DNA from: Giesbergeria sp. | GTDB lineage: Bacteria > Pseudomonadota > Gammaproteobacteria > Burkholderiales > Burkholderiaceae_C | Assembly: GCA_023150295.1 (NCBI GenBank) | Contig: JAKLLE010000023.1 | Coordinates: 1-47,046 of the forward strand | Length of the DNA: 47,046 bases | Direction: 5' to 3' | Shown: positions 1 through 6,938 of the stretch, piece by piece | Layout of the letters: each line of letters starts with the position of its first letter | Position numbering within the stretch: position 1 is the stretch's first letter | The notes under the pieces: model-generated | Database searches by the model: none | What the model was told of the DNA's origin: nothing | What the model saw: only the letters and a program-made list of their open reading frames with translations | Made by a program: the position numbers and the translations under genes

Positions 1-1
1 C

Positions 2-124
2 GTCAGCAGTCGCGGCCACAGCAACCCTCGTGGCGTCAAGCGCAAAATGAGTAACTTCAACGTACGCCATCGTGGGGAAAACCTTCATCGAAAGCACCAC
101 CCAACACCGGTGCTTCGTATCTGA
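2..124 (+). mobile_element. IS4-like transposase, C-terminal fragment (cut by window edge)
   Basis: Frame 2 is open from the first base to a TGA at 122-124 and encodes the last 40 residues of a basic protein (NPRGVKRKMSNFNVRHRG and onwards). The Arg/Lys-rich PRGVKRKMS stretch resembles the C-terminus of IS4-family transposases. The start lies outside the window. The stretch from 125 to 200 holds no gene; GTGTC (reverse complement at 188-192) resembles the first bases of the IS-like end at 46854, so the element may finish near 192, but the match is short. Family assignment is from memory of such proteins and was not searched. Confidence 0.55.
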
Positions 125-200
125 ACAGTATTGCGCCTAGCCCTGACCAACAGCCATCGGTTTCAATGTGCCGTCAAGAATGCGATTGACACCCGTGATA

Positions 201-515
201 TCACCAGGTCACATCACGCTCGGCGGCGGCGCTGCGGCGCAGCATGTCGAGCAGGGGGGCGGCGCGCTGGCGCAGGTGTACGGGCTCGGGGCGGTGGTCG
301 ATGCCGTCGCCCTCGTGCTCTTCTTCGGCCTGGGCCAGGGCGTGGTCTTCGGCGGCGATGGCTGCCTCGATGGCGGCGATGGCGGTCGGAATCTGCGCCA
401 CCGTGACGATGCCGCTGGGCCCCGGATCCTTGCCCATGATCTGCACGAGCTGGCGCCCGTTGGGCTCCAGCATGATCACGTCGGCCGTGGCGCGGGATTT
501 GAATTTGTAGAGCAT
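201..515 (-). CDS. DUF1840 domain-containing protein
   Basis: A 104-residue protein beginning MLYKFKSRATADVIMLEPNG, the typical opening of DUF1840 proteins, which are common in Burkholderiales and have no assigned function. The centre (GRQLVQIMGKDPGPSGIVT) is the conserved part; the C-terminal half is a charged helix-rich segment (AAIEAAIAAEDHALAQAEEEHEG). The start was set at 515 because the family always begins MLYKFKS; the longer frame to 587 adds 24 residues that overlap the neighbouring transporter's 3' end. It lies 10 bp downstream of the DMT transporter stop on the same strand, so the two are probably co-transcribed. Confidence 0.85.
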   Translation of the reverse strand: MLYKFKSRATADVIMLEPNGRQLVQIMGKDPGPSGIVTVAQIPTAIAAIEAAIAAEDHALAQAEEEHEGDGIDHRPEPVHLRQRAAPLLDMLRRSAAAERDVTW

Positions 516-525
516 GGCGGGCGGG

Positions 526-1512
526 CTATTGTGTGGTGTCGGGTGCAAGCATACGCCGCGCACCGCCCCTCCCCGGCATGCATGCATACAGGCTTTGCAC
601 CCGCTTCAACAGCTGCGGGCCGTAGAGCAGCAAGGCCAGCGCCGCGCCAATCAAGGGCAGGGCCGCGTACACCCAGCCCGTGAGCCGTTCGCCCCCCAGG
701 GCCACCCCCACCAGCAGCGCCACAGCGGGGTTGACGAAGGAATAGCTCCCCGCCAGTGCGGCCGAGGTGTTTTGCAGCAGCCACAGGTAGGCGTTCAGCG
801 CCACCAGCGTGCCCAGGCCCAGCAGGTACACCCAGGCCATCCAGGAGCGTGCGCTCACATCAGCCAGCGCCCCTACGGGCTCGACCATCAGCGCCACCAC
901 CATGCCCATGGCCCCGCCCGTGAGCCACTGCGCGCCCGAGGCCATGGCCGGTGCGGGCAGCGAGAGCTTGCGCGAGGCGTAGGAGCCGATGCTCCAGCAC
1001 AGCGGCGCGCCAAAGGCCAGCAATGCGCCCAGGCCCGACGCGGAGAAGTCGCCTTCCAGCGCCAGCAGCAAGGCGCCGACCACGCCCAGGGCCAGGCCCA
1101 CCCAACTGGTGGCGGGCACATGCTCGCCGCCCCAGCGCGTCCACAGCGCCAGCCACATGGGCATGGTGGTGACCACCGTGGCCATGAGGCCCGAGCCAAT
1201 ACCCATCTTCTGCGCAAAGCCGATGCAGTTCATGGCAAGGAAGACCATCAGCCCGCCCACCAGCGCGCTGTGGCACCACTGCGCGGCCGTGGGCAGCGCC
1301 TGGCCTTGCGCCAGGGCGATCAGCAGCATCACCACCCCGGCGCACAGGAAGCGGCTGGCGTTCATGAGCAGGGGCGGCATGGTCTCCAGCGCGATGCCCA
1401 GGGCAAAGTAGGTGGTGCCCCAAACCACATAGACCAGCAACAACGCGACCGCAACCGCCAAACCACGGGAAGATTGCGCTTGTGCCCTGAAAAATGTCGG
1501 CATATCCTTCAC
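526..1512 (-). CDS. DMT/EamA family transporter (YedA-like exporter)
   Basis: 328 residues with about ten hydrophobic segments and the two EamA repeats of the drug/metabolite transporter superfamily: the first opens VVWGTTYFALGIALETMPP, the second GALLAFGAPLCWSIGSYASR, ending with LVGVALGGERLTGWVYAALPLIGAAL. Such proteins export amino acids or other small metabolites across the inner membrane; the substrate here is unknown. It is divergent from an Lrp/AsnC regulator only 61 bp away, the usual arrangement for an amino-acid-responsive regulator controlling an exporter (inference). MPTFF, three codons in, is an alternative start. Confidence 0.9.
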   Translation of the reverse strand: MKDMPTFFRAQAQSSRGLAVAVALLLVYVVWGTTYFALGIALETMPPLLMNASRFLCAGVVMLLIALAQGQALPTAAQWCHSALVGGLMVFLAMNCIGFAQKMGIGSGLMATVVTTMPMWLALWTRWGGEHVPATSWVGLALGVVGALLLALEGDFSASGLGALLAFGAPLCWSIGSYASRKLSLPAPAMASGAQWLTGGAMGMVVALMVEPVGALADVSARSWMAWVYLLGLGTLVALNAYLWLLQNTSAALAGSYSFVNPAVALLVGVALGGERLTGWVYAALPLIGAALALLLYGPQLLKRVQSLYACMPGRGGARRMLAPDTTQ

Positions 1513-1516
1513 CTGA

Positions 1517-1549
1517 CCGAAAAATTGATGGAAACCACTCGGTTTTCGG
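1517..1549. promoter_or_regulatory. Inverted repeat between divergent DMT exporter and Lrp regulator
   Basis: The 61-bp divergent gap is AT-rich against a GC-rich background and carries a perfect 7-bp inverted repeat, CCGAAAA (1517-1523) and TTTTCGG (1543-1549), with an overlapping AAAAATT / AATTTTT pair (1520-1526 and 1550-1556). Lrp-family proteins bind degenerate AT-rich palindromes, so this is a reasonable candidate operator for the adjacent regulator. Assignment is inference. Confidence 0.4.
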
Positions 1550-1573
1550 AATTTTTACCGATTCGAGATAGTT

Positions 1574-2065
1574 ATGCAAGCAAATATTCAGACAGACGAG
1601 ATGGATGCCAAAATTATTTCGGCATTGGGCGCCGATGGCCGTCGATCGTACGCCGAAGTGGGTGCCGAGGTGGGCCTCTCGACCGCCGCCGTGCACGAGC
1701 GCGTCAAGAAGATGCTGGACAAGGGCGTGATCCGGCGCTTCTCCATCAGCGTGGACCCCGAGCGCGTGGGCCTGAACTTCACGGCGTTTGTCGCCATCCG
1801 CAACGACGGTGGCATCCACTGCCGCGACGTGGCGCCGCGCCTGCGTGCCATGCCGCAGGTGGAAGAGTTGCACAGCGTGGCGGGCGAGTACGACTTTCTG
1901 GCCAAGGTGCGCACCACGCACGCACGCGCGCTCGAAGATGTGATCTACCAGATCAAGGCCATCGAGGGCGTGGCGCGCACCACCAGCACCGTGGTGCTGA
2001 ACACCGAATTCGAAGACCGGCCGCTGGACCTGGGCTGGATGTCCAAGCTCGACAAGAACGTTTGA
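1574..2065 (+). CDS. Lrp/AsnC family transcriptional regulator
   Basis: 163 residues. The N-terminal winged helix-turn-helix of AsnC type (DEMDAKIISALGADGRRSYAEVG, then VGLSTAAVHERVKKMLDKGVI, residues about 8-60) is followed by a RAM/effector domain (FTAFVAIRNDGG to VARTTSTVVLNTEFEDRPLDLG, residues about 70-155). It should bind DNA as dimers or octamers and sense an amino acid. It is divergent from a DMT exporter, which is probably its target. ATG at 1574 is the only sensible start and the HTH begins 9 residues later. Confidence 0.93.
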   Translation: MQANIQTDEMDAKIISALGADGRRSYAEVGAEVGLSTAAVHERVKKMLDKGVIRRFSISVDPERVGLNFTAFVAIRNDGGIHCRDVAPRLRAMPQVEELHSVAGEYDFLAKVRTTHARALEDVIYQIKAIEGVARTTSTVVLNTEFEDRPLDLGWMSKLDKNV

Positions 2066-2073
2066 CCCCCACC

Positions 2074-2439
2074 ATGCCCCCCATCACCATCTTCCACAAC
2101 CCCCGCTGCGGCACCTCGCGCAACACCCTGGCACTGCTGCGCGAACGCGGCATTGAACCCGAAGTCATCGAATACCTGCACAACCCACCCGACCGCGCCA
2201 CCCTGCTGGCACTGATCGCCGCCACCGGGCAGCCCGCCATCGACCTCGTGCGGAGCAAGGAAGCGCTGTTTGCCGAACTGGGCCTGGACGCGCCGGGCGT
2301 GACCGATGCGCAACTTGTCGATGCCATGCTCGCGCACCCCATCCTGATCAACCGCCCCATCGTGGCCACGCCGCTGGGCACCCGCCTGTGTCGGCCTGCC
2401 GAGCAGGTGCTGGAGATACTGCCCCCGCAGGACACCTGA
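2074..2439 (+). CDS. arsC: Arsenate reductase, glutaredoxin-dependent type
   Basis: 121 residues of the ArsC/Spx family. The catalytic cysteine sits at residue 12 in FHNPRCGTSRNT, and Arg60, Arg94 and Arg107 fall at the same positions as the oxyanion-binding arginines of plasmid R773 ArsC (NRPIVATPLGTRLCRP), so the protein should reduce arsenate to arsenite in the cytoplasm using glutathione and glutaredoxin. It starts 8 bp after the Lrp gene stop. No arsR, arsB or acr3 is nearby, so this is an orphan chromosomal copy and may be co-transcribed with the Lrp gene. Confidence 0.94.
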   Translation: MPPITIFHNPRCGTSRNTLALLRERGIEPEVIEYLHNPPDRATLLALIAATGQPAIDLVRSKEALFAELGLDAPGVTDAQLVDAMLAHPILINRPIVATPLGTRLCRPAEQVLEILPPQDT

Positions 2440-2464
2440 TGCAGCGGCGAACACCGGACAACCC

Positions 2465-3607
2465 ATGAGCGAACCCGCGCGGCTCTGGGACACAGCGCGT
2501 GCGCGTCTGGCCCGAACGCTGGCCCTGCTCGCCTGCCTGGCGCTGGCAGGCTGCGCCCACATCGAGGGGGCGCTGGGCTACTACTGGCAATCGGTACAAG
2601 GCCATGCACGCCTGCTGCAGGCCGCGCGGCCACTGGACGCATGGATTGCCAGCGAGAGCACCCCTGCACCCCTGCGCGCGCGCCTGCAACTGGCGCAGAG
2701 GGCGCGCCAGTTTGCCGTGCAGGAACTGGGCCTGCCCGACAACGCCAGCTACCGCCGCTATGCCGACCTGGGCCGCAGCGCCGCGGTGTGGAACGTGGTG
2801 GCCGCGCCGCCCTACGCGCTGGAGCTGCACCGCTGGTGCTTTCCCATCACCGGCTGCATTGGCTACCGGGGCTACTTCCAGGAGGCCGATGCCCAGGCGG
2901 AGGGCGCACGCCTGGCCGCGCAGGGGCTGGAGGTGGACGTGTACGGCGTGCCCGCCTATTCCACGCTGGGCTACCTGGACTGGGCGGGCGGCGACCCGTT
3001 GCTGAACACCTTCATCGGCTGGCCCGAGGGCGAGTTTGTGCGCCTGCTGTTCCACGAACTGGCGCACCAGGTGGTGTATGCGCAGGGCGACACGCTGTTC
3101 AACGAATCCTTTGCCACCGCCGTGGAGCGCCTGGGCACCGAGCGCTGGCTGGCCACGCAGGCCCGCCCCGAGGTGCGCCAGGCCTTTGCCGCCAGCGAAG
3201 AGCGGCGCCAGGCCTTTCGCGCCCTGACGCGTGCCACGCGAGCACGGCTGGCCGAAATTTATGATCAAAACAAGGCTCCAGCGCAAGACAGGCAAGCGCT
3301 GGAAGCTATGAAATCAGTAGCAATGCAGGACTTTCGCGCCCGGTACGCTGCGCTGCGCGAACGCTGGCTGGCCCAGGGCGCGCGCGTGGAGGGCTATGAC
3401 CGCTGGGTGGCACAGGCCAACAACGCCAGCTTTGCCGCCCAGGCCGCCTACGACGCCTGGGTGCCCGCCTTTGAGGCCTTGTTTGCGCAGCAGGACGGGC
3501 GCTGGAACGCGTTTTATGATGCAGTGCGCAGCCTGGCCGCCTTGCCGCAGAGCGAGCGCCATGCGCGCCTGCAGGCCCTGCTGCCACCACCCCACCAAGG
3601 AGACTGA
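2465..3607 (+). CDS. Predicted lipoprotein aminopeptidase (COG4324 family)
   Basis: 380 residues. The N-terminus has a basic stretch, a hydrophobic core and a lipobox (LACLALAGC), so it is probably exported and lipid-anchored. A zinc-metallopeptidase HExxH motif is visible (LLFHELAHQVVYAQGDTLFNESFATAVE), with a downstream Glu likely as third ligand, as in the predicted aminopeptidases of this family. Substrate is unknown. Residues about 265-287 (EIYDQNKAPAQDRQALEAMK) are encoded by a copy of the dispersed palindromic repeat (3257-3324), inserted in frame in a predicted helical region after the catalytic site. The start at 2465 gives a good signal sequence. Confidence 0.88.
   Translation: MSEPARLWDTARARLARTLALLACLALAGCAHIEGALGYYWQSVQGHARLLQAARPLDAWIASESTPAPLRARLQLAQRARQFAVQELGLPDNASYRRYADLGRSAAVWNVVAAPPYALELHRWCFPITGCIGYRGYFQEADAQAEGARLAAQGLEVDVYGVPAYSTLGYLDWAGGDPLLNTFIGWPEGEFVRLLFHELAHQVVYAQGDTLFNESFATAVERLGTERWLATQARPEVRQAFAASEERRQAFRALTRATRARLAEIYDQNKAPAQDRQALEAMKSVAMQDFRARYAALRERWLAQGARVEGYDRWVAQANNASFAAQAAYDAWVPAFEALFAQQDGRWNAFYDAVRSLAALPQSERHARLQALLPPPHQGD
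3257..3324 (-). repeat. Dispersed palindromic repeat, copy 1 (inside aminopeptidase CDS)
   Basis: Read on the minus strand it runs TTGCTACTGATTTCATAGC, then TTCCAGCGCTTGCC, a variable centre, TTGCGCTGGAGCC and TTGTTTTGAT, matching the other six copies in order and spacing. It lies wholly inside the aminopeptidase gene, keeps the frame open, and is visibly more AT-rich than the flanking coding DNA. The encoded segment shares the reading frame used by copy 5 in the chaN gene. Confidence 0.75.
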
Positions 3608-3611
3608 ACCC

Positions 3612-3950
3612 ATGTCCGTGATCCACATCCACCGCCACCACCACCTGGGCCTGGAGGAAGCCCGCAAGGTCGCCTTCCTGTGGGCGGAGCAGGCCGAGGA
3701 GAAGTTCGACATGGAATGCGCCTACGAAGAGGGTGACGATCTCGACACCGTGTACTTCAACCGCGCCGGGGTCAAGGGCACGCTGCAGGTGCAGCACGAC
3801 CAGTTCGAGTTGCGCGCCGAACTGGGCTTTCTGCTCGGCTCCTTCAAGGGCCGCATCGAGCAGGAAATCACCCAGCAGCTCGACACCCTGCTGCACCCCG
3901 CCGAGCCGGGCAAGAAGCACAAGCACGCCGCCAAAAAGAAGAAGGGCTGA
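3612..3950 (+). CDS. Polyhydroxyalkanoic acid system (PHA granule region) family protein
   Basis: 112 residues: MSVIHIHRHHHLGLEEARKV, then a charged helix, KGTLQVQHDQFELRAELGFLLGSFKGRIEQEI and a lysine-rich tail (GKKHKHAAKKKKG). This matches the small proteins annotated as putative polyhydroxyalkanoic acid system proteins, thought to associate with PHA granules; molecular role unknown. A strong ribosome binding site (AAGGAG at 3597-3602) precedes the ATG at 3612 and overlaps the aminopeptidase stop, so the two genes are coupled. The histidine-rich N-terminus is normal for the family. Confidence 0.85.
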   Translation: MSVIHIHRHHHLGLEEARKVAFLWAEQAEEKFDMECAYEEGDDLDTVYFNRAGVKGTLQVQHDQFELRAELGFLLGSFKGRIEQEITQQLDTLLHPAEPGKKHKHAAKKKKG

Positions 3951-3971
3951 ACAGCTCAGGGCACAAAGGAC

Positions 3972-3993
3972 AAAGCCCTCCGAAGAGGGCCTT
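3972..3993. terminator. Intrinsic terminator, TTCG tetraloop, between convergent genes
   Basis: GCCCTC (3975-3980), loop CGAA, GAGGGC (3985-3990): a perfect 6-bp stem. On the minus strand the loop is the very stable TTCG and the stem is followed by TTTGTCCTTT, so it should end transcription of the small gene at 4043-4204. On the + strand no T tract follows, so it is weaker for the PHA-region gene. Confidence 0.65.
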
Positions 3994-4042
3994 GCGGGGT
4001 GCGCGGGCTGCGCGCCGCGCGGGTGTGGCGTCAGCCGCCGAC

Positions 4043-4204
4043 TTACTTGTGGCGTTTGCCAGCGTTCTTCTTGCTGCGCGTGTGCGAGCCACGCTCCAGG
4101 CTCACGCGCTGGCCACGGCCAGGGGTGGGCAGCACAACGCCGTTGGGCGTCTTGGGTTGGGGGGTGAACTTGCGGTCGGCTTCGGTAACGATTTTGTTGC
4201 CCAT
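4043..4204 (-). CDS. Small conserved basic protein, 53 aa
   Basis: An ATG at 4204 opens 53 codons ending in TAA at 4043-4045: MGNKIVTEADRKFTPQPKTP, then NGVVLPTPGRGQRVSLERGS, then a basic tail HTRSKKNAGKRHK. Codon use fits the genome and a terminator hairpin with a TTCG loop lies 50 bp downstream, which supports a real gene. The basic, proline-rich, unstructured composition suggests a nucleic-acid- or ribosome-associated role, but I do not recognise a family with a known function. It lies between the PHA-region gene (convergent) and the acyl-CoA-binding protein gene (same strand, 86 bp upstream). Confidence 0.65.
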   Translation of the reverse strand: MGNKIVTEADRKFTPQPKTPNGVVLPTPGRGQRVSLERGSHTRSKKNAGKRHK

Positions 4205-4290
4205 GGCGAGGTCTCTGTCGGTCAGGTTGAAAACCCCGTATTAGGCCACAGACGCCCGGCGGGCACTGGCGGGGTGGTTGGCAAGCGGAT

Positions 4291-4545
4291 TCAGCTCAGG
4301 GATTCAATCAGGTCGATGTACTGCTGCTTGGCCTCGTCCTGCGCCGTGCCTTTGAGGTTGTTCCAGGCATCCCACTTGGCGCGGCCCACCATGTCGGAAA
4401 AGCCGGGCTTCTTCTCGGCGTTGTCGCCTGCGGTGCCCTGCTTGTACAGCGCGTAGATCTTGAGCAGCGTGGCGTTGTCGGGGCGCTCGCTGAGGTTCTT
4501 GGAGTTGGCCACGGCGGCTTCGAAGGCGGCGTTCAGGTCGGACAT
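4291..4545 (-). CDS. Acyl-CoA-binding protein
   Basis: 84 residues, the normal length for ACBP. The four-helix signature residues are present: AAFEAAVANSKNL, NATLLKIYALYKQGTAGDN, and GRAKWDAWNNLKGTAQDEAK, including the Tyr-Lys of YKQ and the Lys-Trp of KWDAW that bind the CoA moiety. It should buffer and carry long-chain acyl-CoA esters in the cytoplasm. It is divergent from a wax-ester/diacylglycerol acyltransferase gene 147 bp away, an acyl-CoA-consuming enzyme, so a shared role in neutral-lipid storage is likely (inference). A small hairpin (CGGGGA ... TCCCCG) lies in the divergent gap. Confidence 0.93.
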   Translation of the reverse strand: MSDLNAAFEAAVANSKNLSERPDNATLLKIYALYKQGTAGDNAEKKPGFSDMVGRAKWDAWNNLKGTAQDEAKQQYIDLIESLS

Positions 4546-4692
4546 GCAGTGCTCCTTGGGTTGGGGTGGGGTAAGAACGGGGATGCCTTCCCCGGCAGGC
4601 GTTGTATCTTACGTTCACACTGCGGCCACAATCGCTGCATTCCTTAGACGACTGCCTCCAATCACCCAACCCAGCCCCTGCTGCCTTCGCCC

Positions 4693-6309
4693 ATGCTGAC
4701 CCGCCTCTCCAACCGCACGCCTTCTGGCACTGCCACCCACACACCGTCCACGCCCGCTGAAGGCACAACCCCATCCCACGGCCTGCCCTTGCCGGACTTG
4801 GCTCTGGACGCCGCCAAGGCCGTGCAAAAGAACGTGCGCCGCGCCGCCACCGGCATGCTGGGCCTGTCGGGCGTGCGCATGAGCAAGGTGGACACCGCCT
4901 GGCTGCGCATGGATTCGCCCAGCAACCTGATGATGATCAACGGTGTGTGGACGGTCTCGCCCGGCATCACGCTGGCGGCGCTGCGCGAACGCGTGCAGGA
5001 GCGCCTGCTGCAGTACCCGCGCTTTCGCCAGCGCGTGGTGGAAGACCCGGCTGGTGCCACCTGGGTGGACGACCAGCGCTTTGACATCGACGCCCATGTG
5101 CAGGCCGCCAAGCTGCCGCGCCGCCGTGGCCAAAGCCCACAGGACGCGCTGCGCCAGTTCGTGGGCGACCTGGCCACCAAGCCGCTGGACCCCAAACGCC
5201 CGCTGTGGCATTTCTACCTCGTCGAGGACTTCACCGGCGACGATGGCCTGCCCAGCAGCGCGCTGGTGGTGCGCCTGCACCACTGCATTGCAGACGGCAT
5301 TGCGCTGATTTCGGTGACCATGTCCATCGTCGATGGCGGCACCGAGCCCCCCAAGCGCCGCAAGAAGGGCCCCGGCGGCGCCGAGGACTGGATTGCCGAC
5401 ACGCTCATCAAGCCCTTCACCGGCATGACCGTGAAGGCCCTGGACCTGGTGGGCGAGAGCGCCGCCAAGTCCCTGCACCTGCTGCTGGACCCGGAAAAGG
5501 CCGTACAGCACGGCCTGGCGGGCTCGGCCGATGCCGCGCGCCTGGGTTACCAACTGGTGAGCGACGCGGCATCGCTGGCCCTGATGCCCGACGACTCGCC
5601 CACCGGGCTCAAGGGCGTGCCTGGCACGCAAAAGCGTGTGGCCTGGTGCCCGCCGCTGCCGCTCGATGAGGTCAAGGCCATTGGCAAGGCGCTCAACTGC
5701 TCGATCAACGACGTGCTGCTGTCCTGCGTGGCCGGGGCCATTGGCAGCTACCTGCGCCACCAGGGCGAAGAAACCGAAGGCAAGGAAATCCGCGCCATGA
5801 TTCCGGTGAACCTGCGCCCCATCGAGGAGGCCTGGAAGCTGGGCAACCACTTCGGCCTGGTACCGCTGGTGCTGCCGATTGGCATCACCAACCCGGTCGA
5901 GCGCGTGTACGAAGTGCGCACCCGCATGGCGGCCCTCAAGGGCAGCACCCAGCCGCTGCTGGCCTTTGGGCTTCTGGCCGTGGCGGGCCTGCTCATCAAG
6001 CCCGCGCAGGACGCGCTGCTCAACCTCTTCAGCCGCAAGACCACGGCCGTCATGACCAACGTGCCCGGCCCGCGCGAGCCCATCTACCTGTGCGGATCGC
6101 GCGTGACGCAGTGCATGTTCTGGGTACCGCAGTCGGGCAACGTGGGGCTGGGCGTGTCGATCCTGAGCTACGGCGGCGGCGTGCAGTTCGGTGTCATCAC
6201 CGACACGCAGTTGTGCCCCGAACCGCAGAAGATCATCGACGCCTTCGCGCCCGAATTTGCCGCACTCTCCACCCTCACCCTCATGCTGCCGTGGGGCGAG
6301 GAAGACTGA
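4693..6309 (+). CDS. Wax ester synthase / diacylglycerol O-acyltransferase (WS/DGAT)
   Basis: 538 residues. The acyltransferase catalytic motif HHxxxDG is at residues 196-202 (RLHHCIADGIAL). Other family marks are PLWHFYLVEDF (about 170-180), CSINDVLLSCVAGAIGSYLR, and NVPGPREPIYLCGSRV near the C-terminus, ending in the usual LPWGEED tail. It should esterify acyl-CoA with fatty alcohols or diacylglycerol to form wax esters or triacylglycerol at the inner membrane. About 60 N-terminal residues precede the conserved domain, which starts near GVRMSKVDTAWLRMD. It is divergent from the acyl-CoA-binding protein gene. Confidence 0.93.
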   Translation: MLTRLSNRTPSGTATHTPSTPAEGTTPSHGLPLPDLALDAAKAVQKNVRRAATGMLGLSGVRMSKVDTAWLRMDSPSNLMMINGVWTVSPGITLAALRERVQERLLQYPRFRQRVVEDPAGATWVDDQRFDIDAHVQAAKLPRRRGQSPQDALRQFVGDLATKPLDPKRPLWHFYLVEDFTGDDGLPSSALVVRLHHCIADGIALISVTMSIVDGGTEPPKRRKKGPGGAEDWIADTLIKPFTGMTVKALDLVGESAAKSLHLLLDPEKAVQHGLAGSADAARLGYQLVSDAASLALMPDDSPTGLKGVPGTQKRVAWCPPLPLDEVKAIGKALNCSINDVLLSCVAGAIGSYLRHQGEETEGKEIRAMIPVNLRPIEEAWKLGNHFGLVPLVLPIGITNPVERVYEVRTRMAALKGSTQPLLAFGLLAVAGLLIKPAQDALLNLFSRKTTAVMTNVPGPREPIYLCGSRVTQCMFWVPQSGNVGLGVSILSYGGGVQFGVITDTQLCPEPQKIIDAFAPEFAALSTLTLMLPWGEED

Positions 6310-6875
6310 GCCTGCACAACGCGCTGGGCGCCTGCGCGCTGGCCTGCATGTCCCTGGCCGCGCGGGCCGAGGTGCAGGAATCCCACGCGCGGGAGCCCTA
6401 CCCCGTGCACGCCCGCCCAGAACAGACGCTGCGCGAGGCGTTGAACGCGGCCACACCCATCACCTCGGGCGGCCAACGCTTTCATGGCTACACGCACTGG
6501 AACGTGCGCTGGAACTTCTGGTGGCAGCAGGACACTGCAGGCCGATGCCGCATCACACGCGTGAGCACCCGGCTGCAGTCGCGCATCCAGATGCCCGAGC
6601 TGGCCACGGGTACGGCGGCGCAGACGGCGGCCTTTGCGCGCTACCACACCGCGCTGTACCAACACGAGCTGGGCCATGTGGAGTTTGGCCGCAAGGCCGC
6701 GCAGGCCATCGACCGCGGCATTGCCGCCCTGCCCCCCGCCCCCGATTGCCCCACGCTGGAGCAGCAAGCCAACGCCCTGGGCCAGCGCCTGCTGGCCGAA
6801 CAGGCGCAGCAGGAGCGCGACTACGACCAACGCACCCGCCACGGCGCCACCCAGGGCGCATTACTCACTGATTAG
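6291..6875 (+). CDS. DUF922 family secreted protein, probable zinc protease
   Basis: About 194 residues with a likely signal peptide (LHNALGACALACMSLAARA, then EVQES) and a DUF922 domain: PITSGGQRFHGYTHWNVRWNF, then RITRVSTRLQSRIQMPEL, then YQHELGHVEFGRKAAQ with a HExxH-type zinc motif. Family members are predicted periplasmic metalloproteases. No ATG precedes the signal peptide; GTG at 6291 gives a basic N-terminus and overlaps the upstream gene by 19 bp, while CTG at 6312 follows GAGGA better, so the start is uncertain. It is translationally coupled to the WS/DGAT gene. Its stop (6873-6875) directly abuts repeat copy 2. Confidence 0.78.
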   Translation: MGRGRLSLHNALGACALACMSLAARAEVQESHAREPYPVHARPEQTLREALNAATPITSGGQRFHGYTHWNVRWNFWWQQDTAGRCRITRVSTRLQSRIQMPELATGTAAQTAAFARYHTALYQHELGHVEFGRKAAQAIDRGIAALPPAPDCPTLEQQANALGQRLLAEQAQQERDYDQRTRHGATQGALLTD

Positions 6876-6938
6876 TTGCTATTATTTTGATAGCTTCAAG
6901 CGCATGAAAGACGGACGCCAGAAGCCAAAATGACTCAA
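6876..6938 (+). repeat. Dispersed palindromic repeat, copy 2 (fills a convergent gene gap)
   Basis: TTGCTATTATTTTGATAGC, TTCAAGCGC, a variable centre, ACGCCAGAAGCCAAAATG and ACTCAA. The stem GCTAT/ATAGC is visible at the left. It begins at the base after the DUF922 stop codon and its right end contains the stop codon of the convergent M14 gene (6935-6937), so it occupies the entire inter-stop gap. Confidence 0.8.

Noticed and set aside
514-2439. 641-codon + strand frame ending in arsC
   Set aside because: Only the last 121 codons are real (ArsC); the upstream part overlaps the DMT transporter and Lrp genes and has low-complexity Gln/Arg/His composition.
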